Shown: positions 12,371 to 23,466 of the stretch, piece by piece
Position numbering within the stretch: position 1 is the stretch's first letter
Layout of the letters: every line of letters starts with the position of its first letter
Assembly (NCBI GenBank): GCA_022925895.1
Contig: JAKSYS010000165.1
Location: 1 to 64,000 of the forward strand
Length of the DNA: 64,000 nt
Reading direction: 5' to 3'
From: Fragilaria crotonensis
Taxonomy: Eukaryota; Bacillariophyta; Fragilariophyceae; Fragilariales; Fragilariaceae
Notes under the pieces: model-generated
What the model saw: the letters and a program-made list of their open reading frames with translations, nothing else
What the model was told of the DNA's origin: nothing
The model's database searches: none
Program-made: the position numbers and the translations under genes

Positions 12371-13013
12371 TTACTAAAGTAATTGACAAGTCGAACATTT
12401 ACTGGTACCAAGGAGCTGAAGGGAGGTAGGTTTGCTCGAACTTGGAGGGCATTCAACTGCAACTTCAAATAGATTACACTTGATGAATCCACAGAAAGTG
12501 TTCTTGGTGCCTTTTTCCTTTCAACTACTCTAGTAGTACTCGTACTCTTGTAGAAGTTGAGGATTCTCAGTCGACGTCGACGACAGCATATATAGGTGGT
12601 CGCGTTTAGCAGAGCATTTCGTGGATGCAAATTCGTTTGACTGTGTGTTGGGTGACTGGTGTTCTCGCCTCTCGCCAGTGCGGCCTTCCTGTCCGTTGGC
12701 CTTTTGAAACGGTAGACTAACGCATTGCAGAAGTGCATCAGATTCTACGCAGAGTACATACATACAGTCGTGCGTTGAGCCTGTTGCGACTTGCGACGAG
12801 GTTCATATGTCTTCCGCCTTCGTCTCGTATCGAAAGAAATACAAAATACAAGGGCTCGCGGACCCAGGAGAGAAATCTGAACCAAATTCCATAGGACCAC
12901 TTTGAGAGATTGCTGACATTACAGCAACTGAATCGTCTCCACACGACCAACGAACTGTTCCAATCGTTGTCCCCCAACTACATTATTTACGAATCACATT
13001 TTCAGTTTGGATC
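12371..13013. other. Divergent promoter region
   Basis: About 640 bases between the minus-strand phosphatidyltransferase and the plus-strand gene at 13014. It should hold both promoters. Minus-strand frames of 77-140 codons are present but show no domain or compositional support. Confidence 0.45.
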
Positions 13014-14268
13014 ATGAGCGATCTCAGTGCCCGTCAAGCTGAATTGGAAGAACTGCGGCAACGACAAATTGCCAACAGCAATGCGAAAGCGTTGGGTACG
13101 TGAAAAAAACGCCAAGGCATGGAACTGCTCATGACTCGAGTCGTGACTTGACAGTTGCGACATTCTTTCATTCACTCACACGAACGCACACATACACACA
13201 CATTCTCTGTCTATAGATGAAAAAGGAAGCATCCCTCTCAATATGTTGGACTGGCAAGCGCAACAACGAGCTATGAAAGCTGCAGATCGTGAAATGAAGA
13301 ATCAAGCGGCCGCAACGTTGCATTCCTTTCAAAATACGACTGTAGAACAATCCACATTGTCGGCATTGCAAAAGGAGGAGCGCGAAAAGAAGCGCATGTC
13401 GCAAGAACAACTCCATCAGTATCGGGCGGCCTTTACCGGAACGCCTGGGAGGAACACTCAACGACGTTCGACCGAACATGCCGATGGTGTCGAGTCGTCA
13501 ACCGACGTGATGGCCGGTATCAACGTTTCAGATGCGATTGCTAATCTGAATCAGCAACGGACGGAAGACGAATTCATTGTGGGAGGACGGGAGCATTTGA
13601 CAAATGTGTCGTCGCATAAGGAGGACACTTCGTCACCTTTTGACTTTGCCGATACCAATGACAAACTAGCCGAATCTGAGACGACTACCGACAGCATGGT
13701 CTTGGTGGAGAGTCCCCATGACATACCTCATGATTTGCTTCCACCGGTTCCAGATCTTATTCATGAAGATCATGTCACTGACCAGGAGGATGATGGCGAA
13801 GGTGACGACCTTTTTGACCCCATAGATGCTGGACCAGATGGAATCGTTTTGGTGCATGAGCCGAAACATGATTTTGATGAATGGGTATCCGTGACACAGC
13901 CTGCCGATGATTTGGATCACATGACCATGAAACACTCCAACCGGGATGTGCACCACTCTGTCATCCCTGTATCTGTGCCCGTTGATTTTTCGTTTGCACT
14001 TGTCAGCATGGATCAACCACCCAATGTAGACAAGTACTTGCGTGCTGCTGCCTTCGTTGTAGGAGTCCAGGACCTCCCAGTGCTCAAGTCCATGACATGC
14101 ACCGGTCCTATCGCCGAGCGACCTGGGGCTTTCAAGTACATGGTGACATGCAGTCTGCCTGTCAAGTTGCCAGGGCATTCGCAAGATGCTGCTCAGCTGC
14201 ATGTTCTTGGCCTTCTGAGAGCAGCGATTAAGGATCGTTCATTTGAGTCTATTGCCAACTCGAATTGA
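13014..14268 (+). CDS. Acidic hypothetical protein with N-terminal coiled coil
   Basis: Two exons, 13014-13095 and 13217-14268, with a 121-base phase 1 intron (GTACGTG donor, CTATAG acceptor). The spliced product is 377 residues. Residues 1 to about 85 are helical and charged (AELEELRQRQ, REMKNQAAATL, KEEREKKRMSQEQL), suggesting a coiled coil. The middle is acidic and disordered (DQEDDGEGDDLFDPIDAG). The last hundred residues (from about PVSVPVDFSFALVSM) look like a folded domain with alternating strands and helices and could be the functional part. I know no family for it. The splice site is supported because exon 1 has no other way to join the long frame without a stop. Confidence 0.65.
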
Positions 14269-14316
14269 TGCATGTCGCTGTGGTGGAAATAAAAAAACTA
14301 CAAAGTAGCACTAGAG

Positions 14317-15474
14317 TTATGTTTTAGACAAATATTCCCGGACCACAGATTTCGCATGGTCCAGAGATTCGATTCCTTGCGATTTAAACCAGGGCGATTT
14401 GATTAATATACTGGCAGGCATGCGCCTTTCAGGTCGGATTTGAAGAAAACCTTCCAGCAACTCTCGTAGTGGTTGGGAAAATTCATGCTTGATTGTTGTC
14501 ACAAGGGACGCATTGTCAGAAACGGAAACCATATCTTCGAGTGTCACCACCAACTCGACGATGGAATCCAGATCCGCAAAACAAAAGCTACCGGTAACGC
14601 ATTGCAACAGAATCAATCCCAGGGACCACACATCCGATGGTTTGCTGTATTCCTTGCTGCGCAATCGTTCCAGAGCCATGTACTTCATGGTCCCCACAAA
14701 GGTGGTGTTCATTCGTTTGCAGGATGCATCATCATTATCGCCATCATCATCATCATTGTGATGATTTGTATTCATTGTCATGACAGCAGAAATACCAAAG
14801 TCAGACAATTTAACAGACCCATTGCTGTGGAGCAAAACATTGGCGGGCTTAATGTCACGATGGAGGCGATTTTCAAAATGAAGGTAGGATAATCCCCACA
14901 GCATTTGGTAGGTGATTGCCGCCGAGACGGGATCGGGCAATGGCCCAGATCGCAACAGAGATTCAAGGGAACCGCCGTCCATGAACTCCAACACTAGCGT
15001 CACGGTATTGGATTCCAGATAGGCACCTAGCAACTTGACAAGACATTCGCAATCCATCTGAGCCAATGCTCGCAGCTCCTTGGACAACATGAGCTGCTTT
15101 TCAGATGTGTAAATGGGTATTTGTTTCAGTGCAACTGCCGTGCCGCCAGGATTGTTGTCGTTTTCATTGTAACTGTCATGGAGCTGGTCTTGTTGCGGAC
15201 GAACTGTGGCCTTGACGACGCGACTGCACGCTCCTCGTCCCAAGGTTTGTTCCATCTCGAGTGATTGTGGATCAATGTGCAAGAGAGTCGTTCCTTGAAT
15301 CCGAAGGTAATTCCGACCAATGGATAGTCCTTCGAAACGAAGAATGTCGTCTTCATCGTCGTTACAGTCATTTGAATTCGTTAAACCAAGGTTCTGATGT
15401 ACATCGTCGTCCATTTCGTTAATGAGTGAAATATTGAGGGACAGAGGTCTGCGACCAGACGACATGATAATCAA
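14317..15474 (-). CDS. Ser/Thr protein kinase, MAP2K (STE7)-like
   Basis: A 385-residue single-exon kinase. The glycine loop is LGRGACSRVV (about residue 78), the ATP-binding lysine lies in VALKQI, the catalytic loop is HRDIKPANVLL (about residue 202) and the Mg loop is DFG (about 225). The subdomain VIII sequence GTMKYMALERL matches the GTMKYMSPERL type of MAP kinase kinases, but with ALE where APE is usual. Between DFG and the activation segment is an insert rich in Asn, His and Asp (about 20 residues), unusual for this family. A non-catalytic acidic N-terminus precedes the kinase domain. It probably phosphorylates a MAP kinase in the cytoplasm. The convergent gene at 13014-14268 ends only 48 bases away. 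Confidence 0.9.
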   Translation of the reverse strand: MIIMSSGRRPLSLNISLINEMDDDVHQNLGLTNSNDCNDDEDDILRFEGLSIGRNYLRIQGTTLLHIDPQSLEMEQTLGRGACSRVVKATVRPQQDQLHDSYNENDNNPGGTAVALKQIPIYTSEKQLMLSKELRALAQMDCECLVKLLGAYLESNTVTLVLEFMDGGSLESLLRSGPLPDPVSAAITYQMLWGLSYLHFENRLHRDIKPANVLLHSNGSVKLSDFGISAVMTMNTNHHNDDDDGDNDDASCKRMNTTFVGTMKYMALERLRSKEYSKPSDVWSLGLILLQCVTGSFCFADLDSIVELVVTLEDMVSVSDNASLVTTIKHEFSQPLRELLEGFLQIRPERRMPASILIKSPWFKSQGIESLDHAKSVVREYLSKT

Positions 15475-16106
15475 AAGGCGTCAAGCCTGACAAGATAGGA
15501 AGAGGTATCAATTGTGGGAAGGAAAAAGTTGGTATTTGAGATTTGAGAGACTACTGACACAACAAGTTCTTTCATAGTTTGTCATTGGGTTTCAAGTTTT
15601 CAATATATATATATATTAATCAGAACAACTGGCGTATTCTCATTTAGAGGTGAAGTCCTACTGTAGTGGTATATGAAACCGTTCAATACGTCTACTGTTT
15701 ATGTTGACCTGAATTCTACATCCGGTCCTATGTACGCACGTGTACCAGCTTGCTTGCAAACAGATTCCTAATACCCACACAGCAAACAGATATTTCGTCG
15801 TATCTTCGATTCTTGATTCCCACATGGACTGGCGCAATCGTGTGTACGAGTAGTACACCCGATACCCGATGTATTGTACTATGACATACTACTGCATACT
15901 GCATGCAATTTTTTCAAGGACAGTCGTCGAGTTTCCCCCGACATCCCAGCGCAAAATCGAAATTGGGATGATCCTCGGAGTATAACTTCAGTCGATGATA
16001 CATGGATGAGGTTCATTGGCAATTGGAATCAACGCTCTGTCTCTCTTCTCTCTCCTCGCGACAACGACGTAGACTTTACTAATCCACATAACATTCTCGT
16101 ATAGAA
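15475..16106. other. Divergent promoter region with TA run
   Basis: About 630 bases between the minus-strand kinase and the plus-strand AAA ATPase. It contains a short (TA)n run at about 15602-15617 and a pyrimidine-rich TCTC leader at about 16038-16056, just before the ATPase start. No coding signal is seen. Confidence 0.5.
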
Positions 16107-17570
16107 ATGGCGGAACAATCCAGAGATGTGCGATACAAGTATGATATGCAACAGGCAGAACTCATGAGTCGCAACTTGAGCAAACCAGCATCCGCATCGC
16201 TCCAAACCATTCAAAATGTGGAACTGGGATTGCAGGGCCTGGAGGATGCCGAACGATTGGCAAATCAGGGATCGCTGGATGAGGCGCTCAAAGCCTACGA
16301 ACTTTCCATTGAACTTTTGCTCAAATGCTTAAAAGCAGCAGGAGCGAATCAGGACATGATTCGAACTCGTGTCAAGGTTGCATTGGGAGAAGCTGAGGCA
16401 TTGAAGGCACAAATAGCAACCGGGAAGAAAAAATCGCGAAAGGAGCCAAAAACAGCAGCAGCAGCAGCATCTTCAACCACACCCACCCCTGTAATGTGGG
16501 AGCATCTTTCAACGAAATTGTCATCGGCGATTGACAATATGAGTAAATCGTCGCCAACAAAACTACCAGTATCGACAAGGCCATCACCCGACAAGGGAGA
16601 TTCGTCGACAGTAGCATCTGCTGGACCTCAGCGGTCACGGCGCTCGAGACTAGATTATGATAAGGATCCACTTGTACAGCAAGTCAAAAATGACTTGTAC
16701 ATTGATTCCTCGGAGCTGCAGCACACTACCTGGAATGATATTGCTGGTCTGGCCAAAGCAAAGCAATCGTTAAAAGAATCAGCAATTCTTCCCCTGCTCC
16801 GTCCCGATTTGTTCTCTGGTCTGCGCAAGCCTCAAAATATACTTCTCTATGGCCCACCAGGTACCGGAAAGACACTTCTTGTCAAGGCAGTCGCATACGA
16901 GTCTCAGTGCTTGCTCTTTAGCTGCTCAGCCTCGACGTTAACGTCCAAATGGCATGGCGAAGGCGAAAAGCTAGTTCGCACGCTCTTCAAAGTTGCTGCC
17001 GACGTTGCTCCATCCTTGATTTTTATCGATGAAATGGATGCGCTCTTGTCCAGTCGCAATGACACCGAACATGAGGCCAGTCGACGCTTTAAAACAGAAT
17101 TCATGGTACAAATGGATGGTCTGACTGGAAATTCGAGTGCAAATGGCACCAACGTCCTAGTAGTTGGTTGCACCAACTGTCCCTGGAATGTGGATGATGC
17201 CATATTGCGACGATTTCCCAGGCGCATCTTGATTCCCCTTCCAGATATCGAAGCCAGAATTGTCTTGCTACAGAAATTGCTCGAAAAGGCTGGCAAACAT
17301 TCCATCACATCGTCACGTCAGATTAAACAATTGGCGGAACGACTCGAGGGGTGTTCTGGGTCTGACATTAGTGCCATTGCCGCCGAGGCGAGTTTTGGTC
17401 CCATTCGTTCACTCTCCCCATCCAAATTGCAAACTATTGCAGGGCAAGATCAATTGCGGCCAATATCCATGCAAGACTTTGAAGAGGCCATGGCCGATTC
17501 GACCAAGAGTGTTTCGCCAGCACTCCTCAAGCGCTATGCAGATTGGGAACGACAACAACAGACCAAGTGA
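16107..17570 (+). CDS. MIT-domain AAA ATPase, spastin/katanin/VPS4 group
   Basis: A 487-residue single-exon protein. Residues about 40-110 form an MIT-like three-helix domain (EDAERLANQGSLDEALKAY ELSIELL). A basic, Ser/Pro-rich linker follows. The AAA module starts with WNDIAGLAKAKQSLKE, then Walker A GPPGTGKT (about residue 250), pore loop region SKWHGEGEK, Walker B LIFIDEMDALL (about 303) and the arginine-finger region RRFPRRI. These are the features of the meiotic clade of AAA ATPases, hexamers that pull tubulin tails or ESCRT-III subunits through a central pore. The DIAGLAKAK and LRKPQNILLYGPPG context is closest to spastin or katanin p60, but VPS4 is possible. The substrate (microtubules or ESCRT-III) cannot be fixed from the sequence alone. 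Confidence 0.9.
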   Translation: MAEQSRDVRYKYDMQQAELMSRNLSKPASASLQTIQNVELGLQGLEDAERLANQGSLDEALKAYELSIELLLKCLKAAGANQDMIRTRVKVALGEAEALKAQIATGKKKSRKEPKTAAAAASSTTPTPVMWEHLSTKLSSAIDNMSKSSPTKLPVSTRPSPDKGDSSTVASAGPQRSRRSRLDYDKDPLVQQVKNDLYIDSSELQHTTWNDIAGLAKAKQSLKESAILPLLRPDLFSGLRKPQNILLYGPPGTGKTLLVKAVAYESQCLLFSCSASTLTSKWHGEGEKLVRTLFKVAADVAPSLIFIDEMDALLSSRNDTEHEASRRFKTEFMVQMDGLTGNSSANGTNVLVVGCTNCPWNVDDAILRRFPRRILIPLPDIEARIVLLQKLLEKAGKHSITSSRQIKQLAERLEGCSGSDISAIAAEASFGPIRSLSPSKLQTIAGQDQLRPISMQDFEEAMADSTKSVSPALLKRYADWERQQQTK

Positions 17571-18531
17571 AATTGAGGAGGGTACAACTGTGTTATGAGG
17601 ATTTGTGTGTGTTTTTGTGAGTGAGAGAGAGAGAGGAATGTAGCTCGGACATCTGATGGTTTTTCGATAGTGATTGCAGGGTGCCACTGGAGCTGTTCCA
17701 GTATCAGACCCATGGAGAGAACAAGGGAGCAGATTGCAACCGTGGATCATCCAAAACCTACGGGAATTATGGCTCGTGTGCGTTCGTCACGAATGGTTAA
17801 CGACGTACGGCTTGGGTAGCGCCGCCACACAAGAGAAGTCTCAGCTATCCGAATCTCGGGCTTGGTATCTCGAACGTGCAGCTCTAATCTGACATATAGG
17901 AATGGAACGATGCACTTTCCATGGCAAGAGATGACACCTCAAATATGGGCCTTTCTTTTCACATACCTATGGGCTACATGGCGTCGAATTTCATGCCGGT
18001 CAGCGGCAACTGCCGATCCTGAATCATCTTGTCAGCGGCGCATCAAATTAGTGACGAACGTTTTCGGCGGAAACTCCTTCGTCGAGAAAGTGCTCGAAGG
18101 ATGATTTATGTTTGAACTCTGGTCATCGCAATAGTTTTACTACAGGCCGAAAGTACCTACTCCTCTGATAGGTTGCTATGCTCATACTCCGAAATGCACA
18201 AATACTTAACTCTGCTCATCTACTCCTCTGATAGCTCACTATGTCTTATGTTCGTAGACTGTGCGACTTGATTATGCTACTCTCTTCGAGCACGCCATTG
18301 TTAGGGCTCCTTCTCATGGACCTCCCATGTTACAATGCGAAATGCAAAAAACTTCAGGGCTCGTGTGGCTGTGTACCTAGGTTTGGGTGTGCAGTTAAAG
18401 CAGACTACCGGCTACCGCGGTACACGTACACATTACAGACGTATCTGAACAAAAGATCTCGCTCCGAGTTGCCAACTGATGTTGTCGGACTTGAAGGTTT
18501 ACAACATCACGCATCCAAAAACAAAACGAAG
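17571..18531. other. Intergenic spacer with a short direct repeat
   Basis: About 960 bases between the ATPase stop and the reductase start. A direct repeat CTACTCCTCTGATAG occurs near 18158 and again near 18220, about 62 bases apart, in the region where the reductase promoter should lie. Open frames here have no domain. The frame of the reductase stays open upstream to 18241, but the signal-peptide Met at 18532 is the better start. Confidence 0.45.
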
Positions 18532-19908
18532 ATGATGATGGTGTCTGGCTTCCTTCTCCTCTCCATGGCCGGCCTTGCCAATGCTTTCTCACCAATGGCA
18601 TCCGAAGCGAACAAGATCTACTTGACATCTGCGCGTAGCACTCCTACTCGTAAAAGCAGCCTCAACGGTCAGTCACGTCGCGAGATGTTGGATGATATGT
18701 CATCCTCCGCTTCCATGTTGGCTGCCTTGTTGTTGCTCCAGTCATCGCAACCACCGTTTGCTGTTGCTGCATCGGATGATGAACAACAACCTCGCAAGAC
18801 GATTCTCATGACGGGTAGCAATTCTGGTATTGGTTTGGAAGCTGCCAAAAAGTTGGCACAGGCAGGTCACACGTTGATCCTGCCATGTCGCAATTTTGAC
18901 AAGGCCGTTGCGACAGCCAATGCTGTGGGGGATGCTACGAATAACAAAAGTATCATACCTGCTGAATGCGATTTGGCAGATCTGAGCTCTATTGAAAAAT
19001 TTGGAAAGGAATTGCCTTCCTTGTTGGGAACTGGTAACAAGTTGGATGTTGTGTGTTTGAATGCCGGTCTCGCACGAGCTACTGGTGCTACGGATGTGGC
19101 CCGAACTAGAGACGGTTTTGAATTAACAGTGGGGACGAACCATTTGGGTCATTTTTATCTCAATTCGTTGCTGCTTCCACAGCTCAAGTCCGATGGCGGG
19201 CGCATTGTCGTCACAGCAAGCAGTGTCCACGATCCGGACTCCCCCGGTGGAGCGCAGGGTAAAACAGCGACTCTGGGAGACTTGACAGGGTTTGAGCGTG
19301 ATGGAAGGTTATTTGAAATGGTGGATGGTGAGCCATTTAATGCAGACAAGGCATACAAAGACAGTAAGGTAAGTGGTGTTGTGTTTTGGTATTGCAATGG
19401 TCGTGCATCGTAACAGATTCTGAATACTCAAGTGGTCGCGTCGAAGCTCTGCAACGTGCTTTTCTTTAGAGAATTGCAGCGTCGGTTGGATGCGTCGCCT
19501 TCGACTCAAGGCATCGTTGTCAATGCATTCACCCCCGGCCTGATCGTTAGCACTGGCCTATTTCGTGATCAACCTAAGCTGTTTACCAAGGTGAGTGAAA
19601 CCACAGTTAGCTGCAGTTTGACAACCGAGCCAATGGCTCACGTTTGTGTGTGAATTTCCTCAGTTGACATTGCTGCAACTGATTTATTTAAAGTTGGTGA
19701 AACTCCCGAATGGGGTGGTTCGGCGCTGGCTTACATGACCGGTGTTACTACCAAAGGCCAGTATTACTTTTCACCACCAGGGTCCAGTAAGTATGGAGAC
19801 GCAGCCTTTGGGAATCAATTCGCTCCTGCTTCTCCCAGTATCGAGGCGCAAGACGATGCAAAAGGCAAGCGGCTGTGGGACTTAAGTGCAAAGCTAGTGG
19901 GACTATGA
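18532..19908 (+). CDS. Plastid short-chain reductase, protochlorophyllide reductase (POR)-like
   Basis: Three exons: 18532-19368, 19447-19590 and about 19664-19908. Intron 1 (78 bases, phase 0) gives DSK|LCNVLFFRELQRRL, the POR-type continuation after the catalytic Tyr/Lys (AYKDSK). Features: signal peptide and AFSP plastid motif (LANAFSPM), Rossmann Gly motif TGSNSGIGLE, NAG motif LNAGLA, NHLGHFYL, a serine site in VVTASSVHD, and a C-terminus with FKVGETPEWGGSALAYM. These match the NADPH-dependent reductase family that converts protochlorophyllide to chlorophyllide, though POR-like paralogues with other substrates occur in algae. At the second intron the GTGAGT donor and TCCTCAG acceptor leave the frame one base short; a single lost G at 19663/19664 would explain it. 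The start was chosen at the signal peptide. Confidence 0.85.
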
Positions 19909-20613
19909 TCGTCCAATTCACGTTCGATGTCGCAGTAGGGATAGCATTTCATTCCTCAGCTACTAATGCGCAGCTAATCGACGCTCAGTCTCGTCTTCAC
20001 AGGCCGTGCGTGCTAACCACAGGCAAAGTGACTATCGATGACATGCCGCAGAACGATCCATTCCCATGAAGGGCAGAAACAGGTTCTCTTGGATAGCTCT
20101 CGTCCTTCATCGAACCTCCTCATTTTTTCCCGCCATTTTGGGATCAAGAGAATGCAGTGTCATCATTTTCCAGAGTTCGCATTCTGCGGGTATCAGATTT
20201 TGGTGGTGACGTGAGACGTGACACCATATGGAACCATATGGCAGCGGTACTCGTGTTGCGTGCTTCCATTGAAGTTTTGTGGTATCATCCTGACGACAGC
20301 AGCGTTATAGGCCAATCAGAAGTTATCATTCTTACGTCACGTCATCATCTTCGTGACGTGAGTGAAACAGATGACGTCGGATTCTTCGTTCTCCCCTTCT
20401 CCTGTGATAGAGGGGCGTTGTGCTGCAAGTCTGTGTAGAGATTGTATTGGCGGTGCGAGCGCGAGCTGCAATTCCTTGTCACTTTCTTTGACAAACGGAT
20501 ATAACACGAGTATAACATACACTTGAGCATAACTTAACTCAATTCAGAACTATCTCTCTAGAGTATAGTCCATACATCATACTTCACACCCTCTCTCGCT
20601 CTCTCTAATAAGG
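19909..20613. other. Intergenic spacer
   Basis: About 700 bases with no supported gene. It contains several TGACGT/GACGTC-type words between about 20205 and 20375 (GTGACGTGAGACGTG, ACGTCACGTCATC, GTGACGTGAG, GATGACGTC), which resemble binding sites of bZIP/CREB factors. A CT-rich leader at about 20587-20607 precedes the start at 20614. Confidence 0.5.
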
Positions 20614-22079
20614 ATGCACGACGTTGAAATCAGATCCGCGGATATGGATGTGCAGCAGAGCACAGAACCGATCAAGAGTGCAACGGAACGATCATCTGTT
20701 GATTCTGCGACAGACGAAGATACGACCGACTCGTCATCGAACGAAGACACTGTATCTGCCCATGAAGATCAGCAACTCACTGAAACGGATGTTATTTCTG
20801 ATGTTACGGAAGACACTGCTTCAGAAAAGGCTGTTACAGAAGTTGCTGCACCGTTGAAGGACGAAGAAGGTCCCACTCCTGTGGAGGGTGAAGAGCAAGT
20901 TCAAGTTGACGAAGTTGCTCCTCAAGTGGAAAGCAAAAATGGTCCTGAGGAGGAATCTGAGCATGGAGCCGACGAACAACCGAGCTACTCCAAAGATGGT
21001 GTCATTCAGAATCTCGAAGAGACAGTTGTTGCCGATTCAAACGAGAACCGGCCTCGTGAAGTTACCGTTCCTGCGGGAGATACGAACGATGGTGATGACG
21101 CTGATGTATCTGGGTTGGGCGGCGCTTCTTCACAAGAAGAAGCCTGGGAAGAGATTGTTTTCCACATTATTCCTGATGAGCCTATTGAACTTAATGCCGA
21201 GGAAGATGTTGTCAATAAGGAGCCTGCTGCCATTAGCGATGAGGATGTTGTGACAGAAGAGGCTGCTCTTCTTGCTGACGAGCCCGCAGTCATCGCTGAT
21301 GACGAACAGGTTGTTGAAACTGAGGAGTCTGCTATCCTCGCCGACGATGAAGTGGATGTGACTGACGAGCCTGCTGTCATTGCGGATGACGTCGAGGTTG
21401 CAGCTGAGAAGCCCGAAGTCCTTGCTGATGACGAACATGTTGAAACTGACGAGCCTGCTGTCATTGCCGAGGTTGCAGCTGACGAGCTTGCTGTCATTGC
21501 TGATGACGAACAGGTTGCAGCTGACGAGCCAGCTGTCATTGCCGAGGACAAGGAGGTTGTACCTGTCGAGTCTGTTGCCATTGCGAAGGACAAGGAGGTT
21601 GTACCTGACGAACCTGCTGCTATTGTCAAAGAGGACGCTCCTGTTGTAACTACCGCCACCAAGGCGAACACACCTGCAGTGGTTGCTCCAGTTGCACCGT
21701 CAACTGTGAAATCGGTGAAGATTGTGGGACCAATTCAGAATGGCATTCTCTTTCGCGTAATTTTGGTGGTACTCTTTGTGTCCTTTTGGTACACGAGCAA
21801 GAATCGGGGTTTGATTCTCGCATGCTCGTGCAAAAACCAAAAGCAAGAGGATCAAGCCTTGGAGAAGGTAAGGGCTATTCTACTATCGCTGAAGGAGTAC
21901 GCCATGCATTATGGGTGTAAGTTTCGGTTTAGGGTACAATATATAGTTGTTCTTTTTACATGTTGTGAATAAAGTGCTTTCTAAATGGGTTTGTGGCGAA
22001 TGAGAATAGGGTCCGCAACTACGGACGCCAGATCAGTAATAGACGTGATAGTCTCAGTGAAGGGTGCCGTATGGACTAG
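20614..22079 (+). CDS. Acidic tandem-repeat protein with one membrane helix
   Basis: Two exons: 20614-21867 and 21975-22079, joined by a 107-base phase 0 intron (GTAAGGG donor, GTGAATAAAG acceptor). The spliced protein is 452 residues. Residues 1-190 are Glu/Asp/Ser/Thr-rich and probably disordered. Residues about 195-345 hold about ten imperfect repeats of a 13-18-residue unit around DEPAVIADDEQV, giving a long negatively charged stretch. A hydrophobic segment (ILFRVILVVLFVSFWY, about residue 380) is followed by a short basic, Cys-containing tail. The layout suggests a tail-anchored or single-pass protein with a large acidic domain, perhaps binding cations or basic partners. That is inference; I know no family. 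Without the splice the frame ends at 21972. Confidence 0.65.
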
Positions 22080-22147
22080 GCGATTAGCCAGTGGTCAATC
22101 TTCTTCCTCCGGAATACCTGGCGGTTTGGAAAACAAAAGAATCGCTT

Positions 22148-23466
22148 TCATTGTTGTGATGCTTGTAGTTGCCGTGTCGGCGATCGTAGTGTTCGCTCCG
22201 ATTCAGTTTCAAGCAATCCTTGCATAATATCAAAGGTGGTGAAGGAAATAGAAAATGCAATCGGACCCTTGAGCCAATTCAACGTCACTCCTTTGAATAA
22301 TCCTCGCATTCCCTGTTCACTCAAAACGCCTCTCACCGTGGACACCATGTTCATGTTATCGTTCGGCGGTGCGACGGCTGCATGTCCCAAACCGAGAGAT
22401 CCAACGGCAGCATCTTTGCCGGATGCAACTCCCATGGTTTGCATGCGCCTTCGGATGACTTCGAGTGGGTAGGTGAGGGTCTGAGCAAAGAGACCCGAAA
22501 TGGCGCCGCATTGAATTTTTTGCATGGTCGTGGGTTCGTGACCAGTCAAATTTTGTATTCGACGTTTCGCTTGTTCGTTGAGAGTGAATGCAATTCCAGC
22601 ATACGGGAGTATACCAAGGAGGGTGGGTGTAATGCCACGGTACAAACCAACGAATCCCTAGGGAGAAGGAGGCAGGACGACGACAACAATTGCGTTTGTG
22701 TGATTGTAGAGTGAGCGACAATGTCCGTGTGCAACAAGAGATTTAGCATCAAATACCATCAACAATAAGACAAGATACATACCCTTTCTTTGTAATTCTT
22801 GACCAAGATTCCTACAAATCCAACGTTCCTGGCATGTTTCTTCGATTTAAGAACAGCCAATTGCGCTCGGGTCATGTCCAGGGGGTAGGTACATGCGGCC
22901 GAACAAATACCAGCCACGCTACCACTGAGTAGCGATTCCATGGGAGATAGGCCCCATTCTCGTTCCACACCGGATTGGCTGTGCTTGTGCAGAAAGAACG
23001 TTTTGCATCGATCAAATACCATGAATTGAATTCCCGAATAGGGAAAGACTCGAATCATGGTTGCCGTATTTCCCTTCCAGAGGGCTGAAAACCCTTCATC
23101 GGTAATGATTTTGGTTGCAATACGCGGTACATCTCCCAGTCGGAAGGTTCGACTCGATACTTGGTACAGAATTTTGATGCGATCGACCGGTGCCACGATG
23201 GATTTGGCCACCATCCCCGCGACGCCGCCGGCCAATAGGTTTCGCATTTCTCTAGGAAATGTCATAATGTACGCATGAGTCGAATAGCGTTTCAACGACG
23301 TAGTGTGCTTCTTTGGACCACCACTGCCACTACCATTCTGTGGTGGTTGTGATGATTGTCCTATAGCATTCATGGAACTTGCTCCACCAATCGCTTTATT
23401 ATCTGATCCTGGAACAGTGGTTCCTGGTACTGGTGCTGCCATTTGGATTGAATTGGCTGTTGTCAT
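22148..23466 (-). CDS. Mitochondrial carrier (SLC25 family), CoA/nucleotide-carrier-like
   Basis: Two exons: 23466-22783 and 22657-22148, with a 125-base phase 0 intron (GTATGT donor, CCCTAG acceptor), giving 397 residues. Three repeats carry the carrier signatures PVDRIK, PLDMTR and PLEVIR, each at the end of the first helix of its repeat, with the typical Gly-rich even helices. An N-terminal extension of about 70 residues rich in Gly, Ser and Pro precedes the first helix. The pattern ALWKGNTATMIRVFPYSGIQFMVFD, together with LYRGITPTLLGILPYAGIAF, is closest to the CoA/PAP (SLC25A42, Leu5) and ATP-Mg/phosphate carrier branch. It would sit in the mitochondrial inner membrane. The exact substrate is not determined. 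Its stop lies 68 bases from the end of the convergent acidic-repeat gene. Confidence 0.92.

Noticed and set aside
21006-21671. A 221-codon minus-strand frame opposite the acidic repeats.
   Set aside because: It is the antisense shadow of the plus-strand Asp/Glu/Val/Ala repeats; its Ser/Thr/Ala content follows from the complement.
21985-22227. A plus-strand frame ending in a membrane-like segment downstream of the acidic-repeat gene.
   Set aside because: Its hydrophobic end is antisense to the mitochondrial carrier's last codons; the acceptor at 21974 gives a shorter, better tail.
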